DNA from: Hemerocallis citrina
Taxonomy: Eukaryota; Streptophyta; Magnoliopsida; Asparagales; Asphodelaceae
Direction: 5' to 3'
DNA length: 64,000 nucleotides
NCBI GenBank assembly: GCA_017893485.1
Contig: CM030360.1
Span: 7,992,870 to 8,056,869, forward strand
Positions 57,656 to 64,000 of the stretch are shown here, piece by piece (within the stretch, counting starts at the first letter, position 1; each line of letters opens with the position of its first letter). The notes beneath the pieces were generated by a model. The model worked only from the letters and a program-made list of their open reading frames with translations, was not told the DNA's origin and did no database searches. The translations under genes were made by a program, and so were the position numbers.

Positions 57656-60600
57656 GTGTTCTCTAATTATTTTTATAAAGGCTCATTTTTCTTCAAATAA
57701 ACATAAGCCTTTCTTTTTAGCCCAAATCTAATTTATTTTTGTAAAACTATTATTTCGCCCATTAATTAAAGCCCATGAGTTATTTCTCTTTTAATCACAA
57801 CTTGTAGCGTAGAATATTTTCATAAGGTTATTTTTATAAAAAATAAAATGTACAACTTTTTTAAATGGAGAACAAATGAATGCACGTGCATTGCACGTAC
57901 ACGTGCAAAAAGCACACTAGGAGGCCGGTTTTGGATTGGAGGGAAAATGAAAAAAATGAGTGGAGTTATGGGTGGTAGTTGTTTGATCATGGTTGGTTAC
58001 TACAACTTCCCCTTGAATCCTAGCCTTTTATTATTAACTCCTAGATTGATCCTAACCCTTCATTTACTCTAAATTTTAGTATAAATACCCCCCCTAGCCT
58101 AGTTATTTTGTACTCTTCATTTCTCTATAGTAGAAAATACATTTGTTAGTAGTGATTTATTAGTAGTAAGTGAGATAAAAGATTGAGAGTTGTGTGTGAG
58201 TGAGTTGTGTGTGCATTCAAAGGAAGGCCGGCATCAAGGAGGGCTCGGATTGCACTTTGAAGGTCGGTTGTGCGCATCAAGGAGGAGGAGGAACGCCCTT
58301 TTGGCAAGGACTCTTGTGTTTAGGAGGTGTTGCAATTGTATTCTCTCCAAATAAGGTGGGTTATTTTCCATGTTTCTAATTAGATAGCATGCTAAAATTG
58401 AATTGAAATGATAATGCATGAAAAAGATTAATAAGAGTGCATTTAAATGGAAAAATGGCTTGTTAGTTGATTGAAATGTTGCTAAATAGATTGTATGTTA
58501 TTCCATCATCAAATTTAAGTTGTGTGTGAATTATTTATAGCTATGGAATGCTTGAAGTAAAATTCTTTATTAGCATCAAAATTAAATGCAAATGTTAGTA
58601 GATGAAAGTGTTGTCTTATGTGCTTGGATGAACCCTTTGTGATAACGTTTATAATGGATGACTTAAAATATATTTTTGGGTTTGGAAAAAGGGAATATAA
58701 ATAGGGAGTTGATATAGAAAATATTAATGCTAAATTGTATAAGAAATATCGAAATGAGATGTGGTAGTAGTAGCGTACAATTTAAACTAATTGTATGAAA
58801 AATATGTGTTTAATTACTGGAAAAATTATTTTTAAATTACTGGAGTATCAAATATTGTTTGAATAATTATTCTGGAGATTTACAGGAAATTTAGTAAAAA
58901 CAAAACTCAAATGAGAGCTTTTGAAACATCGAAATGTTCTATTGAACAGAGAACTGATTTATTTAAAATATAAGTTGCATTCAAGACAACTTAAGCCTAT
59001 AGCTCAAGTGGTTGGGAGGCTTCTAATGCTACAGTGTGTGCGGCTTGTGTCCCACGGATTGCTGGTTCAATACTGGATGACACCATTTTATTTTGTGTGC
59101 ATTTAAAAATTAAATCAAGTTCAGTCCGAGAGTATATAACTCTCCAATCCTTCTTTATACCGATGAGCCCAAGTGGCCAAGTGGCTAGTGTGTGCGGTTG
59201 GGTTCTCTTTGGTCGCTGGTTCGAAACCTGGTCTCAGCCAGAATTAAACTTTGTGGAAAAATGATTTTTTTGGTGGATTTTTGATGTCTCAAAATTATGA
59301 AAAAAATACTATTATTATACTAAAATTATGTGTGACTTATGAAAAATAAATTGGGAGTTATTAGAATGAAATGAAGTATATTTTGGAAATAAAAGTGTAG
59401 TTGGAACTATGGTTCTACACTTGTATATTTTTGTGAAAGATGTGTTTTGCAAAAGAATTGAAATAAGTGCTAGAAAAGGAAAATAACAAAGAAAGAAAAT
59501 ATATATTGTGAAGTTTGCGTGAATTATTCTTATTGAAGAATAGTGTGACAATAATGAGTTATGAATATTCATTTTGACCATATAATTGGTGATATGATTT
59601 TAATGTGGAAATAAATATTGGATGAAATACATGATGAATAATCGAACTCCATATATGGTTATTGACTCATGAATAATTAGAAATCATGTGATTGGAAAAG
59701 AGAAATGTTATTGAGTATGACAACTCAAACATGTGAATTTGTGAATTGAAATTGGAAATTAGGGTGTAGCCAAAACTCACACCGGTAAATGAAAAGTGAT
59801 GAATTATGATTATTGACATTGAAAAAACCAGTTTGGGTCATTGTGAAATAAAAGAAATAAGACCAGTAGTAGTGAGAGGGCTAACTCTAAGAGATTGATT
59901 TTGTTCATGATTTCATTAAATTAAGAATTAGTACATAGTGAAGAGGTGATGAAAGTGAGAGAAAAATACAAGTATGAGGGCCTCGAGTCTACGATGTGAG
60001 ATTGAGCCACAGAATGCATGCTTGATGCGTCAGGACATGGCGTGGGCACTACTCCGGAATTATCAGGATCTTCGCGACGCTTGTGGGATGTTTGGTGACT
60101 GCAAGAGAATCGTGTGCCATGAAGGAGGCTGAATTGCCGCAGAATGCATGCTTGATGCGTCAGGAAATGGCGTGGAATTCCCCTCCAGGTTTTCTGTACA
60201 TGAGCTTGTACTCATAGATCATCTAGGATACTTACCGTAGTTACAGTAGTAGATTAAGTCATGACGAGGGATTGAACCCTACAAGATGAAGAACGATTAA
60301 GAGGCTTGCCCTCAGACCTATGTAGTATGTGATGCATAGAATCCGAACAAGTGTGCATTAGTGTCATGTAATACAAATAATTGCAGTAAGGACTAAGTGC
60401 ACAATCACGACACGACATCATTAGGGTATTCCCTTTAGTTTGATATGTGACAAGTTTGTGTTTGTTAAATATAGAAAATCAATTATACTATTTCCGGCAT
60501 AGAGAGGATGGCCGTGTATAATGTTCTTCGGTTGAATAAACTAACGTATCCACAGTTTGTATGCAGGGTAAATGACATGATAAAGATTAAAGAAGAACAG

Positions 60601-60804
60601 ATGCTTAGAGATTATTCAATGTTGTTGTACTTTTATATAAATGTTGTAAATTTGCTTCCGCTGTATAGTGTAAAGTGTAAAGATTCTATGTAACTCTGAT
60701 GTAAAGTGAAAAGTTTTAAATTTCCTTGTAAAATTGTACGAAAGAAGTGTAAAGATCCTGTGGAATCTCGAATTCAGTTGTATTTTGGAATTCGGGGCGT
60801 TACC
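57516..60804 (+). repeat. 3' LTR of gypsy A
   Basis: It is nearly identical to 38294-41620, with scattered substitutions, a TA microsatellite in place of GT/TA at 57623-57651 and a shorter C-run after the TATA box (58080-58087). Its last base is C where the 5' LTR has A. Confidence 0.93.
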
Positions 60805-60809
60805 GTAAT

Positions 60810-61280
60810 GAAGACTCCCAAATTCATCAAGGACTGTCTTCTTCAACAGTAAGTTGCTGCTGCTGGTTATGTTTTGTTGCTAATGTTGTATCTGAGTTTT
60901 GAGAAGTGTTTCCTTGCTTTTGACTTTTAGATTTGCATGTCTTTTTCATTGTCTAGTCTCCTTGCTGCTATAAATAACAAATTCAATGAGTGTCTTGTTC
61001 ATCATGTTTCTATTGAACATGATAGTAAAAAAATTGAAAAAAGATGAAGAAAGGAAAGAAAAAGAAGCTGAAATTTGAGTTTTGAGGAGAATATACTCAG
61101 TTCAATTCAATGAGTGTCTCCTTGCTGCTATAAATACCAAATTCAAAGAGTGTCTTCTTCATAATTCTTCATCATGTTTTTTGGGAGAATATGAAGAAGA
61201 AAAAAGGGGAAATTAGAAAGAAGATGATGATGAAGAACAAAGGGAAGAAATAAGATGAGGGAGACAGATGCCGGTATATG
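60810..61280 (+). other. MULE-2 right interior, first part: no gene
   Basis: It continues the MULE-2 sequence interrupted at 38293. The phrase TTTTGAGAAGTGT, TGCTTTTGACTTTTAGA (60895-60935) repeats the phrase at 38210-38250 on the other side of gypsy A. Two direct copies of CTCCTTGCTGCTATAAATA (60959 and 61110) are also present. No gene is visible. Confidence 0.5.
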
Positions 61281-61763
61281 TTAGTATACAAGTACATACT
61301 GGGTTTCCCTTAGGGAAGAGTATTGACTCTGCCTCTTTTCTTTTTTAAGTTCTTTTTTTTTGGAATTTTAGAATGTAGAAGTAGCAATTCTCCTTCCTTC
61401 ATACACATTCATTCACCACCATTCCACATAGTGCATTAATTCTCTGGTTTCGGAGGACGGAGTAGTAGTGGATATCACATTGTATTCATGCTACTTTTCA
61501 ACTTCTTGGCATGCACACCTCACAATCATGCAACAAATAGCATGAATATGAGGAGTGCGTGTCAAGAAGTTGTTAAGTACTTTGAATATACTGTTACACC
61601 CGCTACTTCTCCATCCTCCGAACCAGAGAATTGTTGCCTCTGTGTAATGGTGGTGAACGAAAGTATATGCAGGGGGATAACTGTTACTTATGCATTCAAA
61701 AAGAGGCAGAGTCAATAGTCCTTTCTACTTTTGAGAAGAAACCCAGCATGTACTTGTATACTA
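61281..61763. repeat. large imperfect hairpin (inverted repeat) inside MULE-2
   Basis: The left arm 61281-61531 and the right arm 61540-61763 are inverted copies separated by an 8-base loop (AACAAATA). Kept blocks include GTATACAAGTACAT / ATGTACTTGTATAC, GAGGCAGAGTCAATA, CTCTGGTTTCGGAGGA / TCCTCCGAACCAGAG and AACTTCTTG / CAAGAAGTT. A transcript would fold into a stem of more than 200 bp with mismatches. It may be a nested foldback MITE or a small-RNA-producing locus. Confidence 0.75.
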
Positions 61764-62454
61764 AATTATTTGCAAAACTTACTCAAGTCTGCTCGAAGTG
61801 TCAAAACTGTGTTTGTAATAGCAATTCACTTTAGTTATGTATGCATTATATGTATGTTCAATTTACATGTATTTGCCAGTTTCTAATGAATCAAGTACAA
61901 AGCTAGTATAATGTGTTCAATCTATATTTCAATTTCAATCCCAAATTCCAATACCACAGTTAATTGCCCAAATTCCAAATTCCGAACACGGAACCCCTCT
62001 AAAAAATCACAAATTCCTAATTCAGAATCGGAAATATAATCCCAAATTTCTATTTGCAACAAATCGAAATCCTAACTCAACCTTAATAACAATCCCAAAT
62101 TCAATCCTAAATTGAAGAAAATATACTACAATCATCAAGAATAATCAACAATTAAGAGTAGTTCTACAATTAAAACCCAAATTAATCTACAAATGATCCA
62201 TCACAACTAAGAGACTAGTTCATCAAATGCAAAGATGACAGATTCCCCACCTTTTGATGCATCTGCTGCTTGTGCGCCACCACCTACCACCTGCCGCGCC
62301 GCCACCACCTTCTGCGTCACGCGCCGCTGGCCCCGTCCAACGGCATGTTCCCCTGCCCCATGCTTCATCTGATTTTGAAAGAAAGGAGAAGAAGACAACG
62401 AAGGAGAGGAGAAGAAGACAGCAGAGATAAAATAGAAAAATAAGGAGGTAAGGG
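61764..62454 (+). other. MULE-2 right interior, last part: no gene
   Basis: 61920-62130 has CAAATTCC-type degenerate repeats. 62230-62340 is a GC-rich patch (GCCACCACCT, GCCGCGCCGCC) unlike its AT-rich surroundings. It carries short ORFs on the minus strand without a recognised domain, and could be a scrap of a captured host exon. No gene is supported. Confidence 0.35.
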
Positions 62455-62619
62455 TAGAAAAGTAATTTCACGCTATATCTGTTAATAAGTTAACGGAATT
62501 GATCGACGGGTGCCTATAGATCAATTTTCAAAACTTTGGGGGTTATTGAGGTATTACTGTAACTTCAGGTGTGTATAGAGTATTATTGCTAACTTTGGGT
62601 GTCAATTGGTCATTCTCCC
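62455..62619 (-). repeat. right terminal inverted repeat of MULE-2
   Basis: It is the complement of the left repeat, ending GGTCATTCTCCC directly before the TATTTTAAA target copy. Confidence 0.9.
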
Positions 62620-62628
62620 TATTTTAAA

Positions 62629-64000
62629 TAAGTGAACAAAACTTTGGGAAAAAGAAACTAAGCTAGAAATGAAATACAAAATTATTTAAGAATCTATTTT
62701 CTATTATAAAAGCCACAATAAATCTGTCCATATGAGATCTGAGTCGTTCATCTTCTTTTATTTAGATCTATAGATTTAATTTAGATCGTTCATTTAATTT
62801 ATAATTGATTAAATCTGTCCAGTGCATATCTGGATCGTACATATTATACTTTTACATTAAATCTCAACCATCCAAATTCCCCATATATTATATTTTCTCT
62901 ATATAAAATCTATACCCATCCCCTATCGTCTCTTTTCTCCTGTCTCTCTCTCCCAAAATCCCGATCTTTCTCTAAACACAAACCCTAATCACTCCAATCT
63001 TTCTCTCTTGATCTCTCTCCAAAATCCTCTCAGTCTCGCTAAACCCAAACCCTAACCCCAATTCCACTCCCAACCCCGATGCCCCTCCCCAATCCGAAAC
63101 CCACAATATCTCTGATCCCCCAAACTCTAATCCTTATCTCTTCCCTCTGCCGCTGTCGTCGCCGTCGTTCTTCATTAACTCTCTTGTTTTGGAATGGATG
63201 TTTTGAGTAATGGCAAATTCAAGCAATTCTGTTTCGATAGAAGTTGAAAGAAATCTTATTTGGTGGAGAGGTGAAGGTTTTCCAAATCCCTCAAATTTCT
63301 TGCTATTTTTGATGAATTTGAGTATGAAGTTGGAAGCTTTACCCAGAATTAGGTTGGTTTTGGATTGTTTGGTGTAAAAAGTTGGAATCTTGATGAGTTG
63401 AGATTCGAATGGGAATAGAGATTTTGTAGAAATGGGTGTGTTCTTTTTGTTGGTTAGTTTGTAGTAGTGCCACTTGTAGGGTGTATGTGTAATTCCTAGG
63501 AGTTGGTTAAATTTTGGTTTTTTTGCTGGTAATTAGTTTGTGAATGGAAGTATATAACACCCCTTTTACTAAATTTTGATGAGTTAGTTGTTTGTTCTAT
63601 TGAGTGACAGTTGTGAAGTGAATAATGTTTTGGGTTTTTCCTCCCGATTTCGATGAATGCTGCTAATGCTATGTACATGTGAATGCACCCGAATTTCACA
63701 GAAAAAGATTGTTTTGTTGTTGCTAAGTGGTTCTTCTTGGTGGTCATATCAACATTTTGGGCAAACAAGTTGTGGCTCGATATCAGTCACAATGCATGAG
63801 GATCAAGAAAGTCTGGCACTCGTTATATACCCGGATATAGCATTGAACTGTAAGTGTTGGAAATTACACTATATGCGACAATTTTTTATACATGGGAAGA
63901 TGAGGAAGTTTGATAGGTAGTTGTTATTTATGTTAGTCAATTTGAACAGATATGTTGTGCTTCCATGGATAACGGATTATTCTTTTGCCCTTAAGCTGCT
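62629..64000 (+). promoter_or_regulatory. right flank: promoter-like region of an unassigned locus
   Basis: After the second TATTTTAAA copy, the locus that MULE-2 interrupted resumes. A TATA-like TATAAAAT lies at 62902-62909, followed by a CT-rich leader with several AAACCCTAA motifs (62985, 63045) and TTTCTCTC runs, as in plant 5' UTRs. The first ATG-rich stretch (63197 onward) has no long open frame, and the later ORF at 63657-63920 is not recognised. It could be a host gene's start, an LTR, or a transposon. Confidence 0.3.

Larger units (their letters stand above)
38294..60804 (+). mobile_element. gypsy A: chromovirus-type (Tekay/Del-like) element without gag, TSD GTAAT, split by gypsy B
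   Basis: LTRs of 3327 and 3289 bp start TGTAATACCCCG and end GGGGCGTTAC(A/C). GTAAT is duplicated at 38289-38293 and 60805-60809. A tRNA-Met-type primer site and a purine tract are in place. The coding order is small coiled-coil ORF, protease, RT, RNase H, integrase, chromodomain-like tail. Gag is missing. Its reading frames are broken many times. Gypsy B is inserted between the small ORF and the protease. The lineage call rests on the RT, integrase and C-terminal motifs. Confidence 0.92.
35550..62619 (+). mobile_element. MULE-2: non-autonomous Mutator-like element, 9 bp TSD TATTTTAAA, with nested gypsy elements
   Basis: Both ends begin with the same 30 bp, GGGAGAATGACCAATTGACAC followed by CCAAAGTTA, in inverted orientation. 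They stay similar for about 165 bp (CTATAGGCACCCG is well kept). Perfect 9 bp copies TATTTTAAA flank them at 35541-35549 and 62620-62628; 9 bp is the hallmark size for Mutator. Subtracting gypsy A (38294-60804 plus one 5 bp TSD copy) leaves about 4.55 kb. There is no transposase. The interior consists of repeats and a large hairpin, so it depends on a transposase from elsewhere. Confidence 0.92.

Noticed and set aside
61488..61718. Overlapping ORFs on both strands
   Set aside because: They are a by-product of the hairpin's inverted symmetry.

Overview
The window is nuclear DNA of a flowering plant, most likely a eudicot. It holds plant-type Ty1/copia and Ty3/gypsy retrotransposons (including chromoviruses), Mutator-like DNA transposons (MULEs) with a FAR1-type transposase, a TRIM-like element, and the first exons of a WAT1/MtN21-type transporter gene. 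The species cannot be named from the sequence. No bacterial-style operon, rRNA, CRISPR array or intact cellular gene was found. Nearly every base belongs to a mobile element, and most elements sit inside others, so the window reads as a record of successive insertions.

Layout. (1) 1-4736, minus strand: the 5' part of a decayed Tat-like Ty3/gypsy element, cut by the window edge. (2) 5099-10804, plus: exons 1-3 of a WAT1-related gene. Exon 1 is split by a complete Ty1/copia element (5204-10390, TSD CTTTC). (3) 10836-32699, plus: a gag-protease-only Tat-like element inserted in intron 3 of the WAT1 gene. Nested in it are a TRIM-like element (14636-15894, minus, TSD TAAAC) and a 12.3 kb MULE (18907-31205) with ~650 bp terminal inverted repeats and a broken FAR1/MURA transposase gene. 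(4) 32700-35325, minus: the 3' end of a SIRE-like copia element inserted in the 3' LTR of element 3. (5) 35550-62619: a second, non-coding MULE with a perfect 9 bp target duplication (TATTTTAAA). It is swollen to 27 kb by a chromovirus-type gypsy element 'A' (38294-60804, TSD GTAAT), which is itself split by a related element 'B' (42253-54091, TSD GGGTG). (6) 62629-64000: unassigned flank with promoter-like composition.

How the parts relate. Elements A and B are relatives with the layout LTR, tRNA-Met-type primer site, a ~140-residue coiled-coil ORF, gag, protease, RT-RNase H, integrase with a chromodomain-like tail, and LTR. A had lost gag before B inserted. In B, gag and protease lie in different frames. 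A 92 nt GT-AG segment between them would, if spliced, join the two frames exactly, which suggests that splicing sets the Gag to Gag-Pol ratio. That is the observation here most worth testing. All pol genes carry stops or frameshifts, so mobility of these copies would need help in trans.

The insertion order can be read from the nesting: WAT1 gene, then Tat-like element 2 and the copia element; then the TRIM, MULE-1 and the SIRE-like element inside element 2; then MULE-2; then gypsy A; then gypsy B. All functional statements rest on motif recognition by eye; no database search was run.
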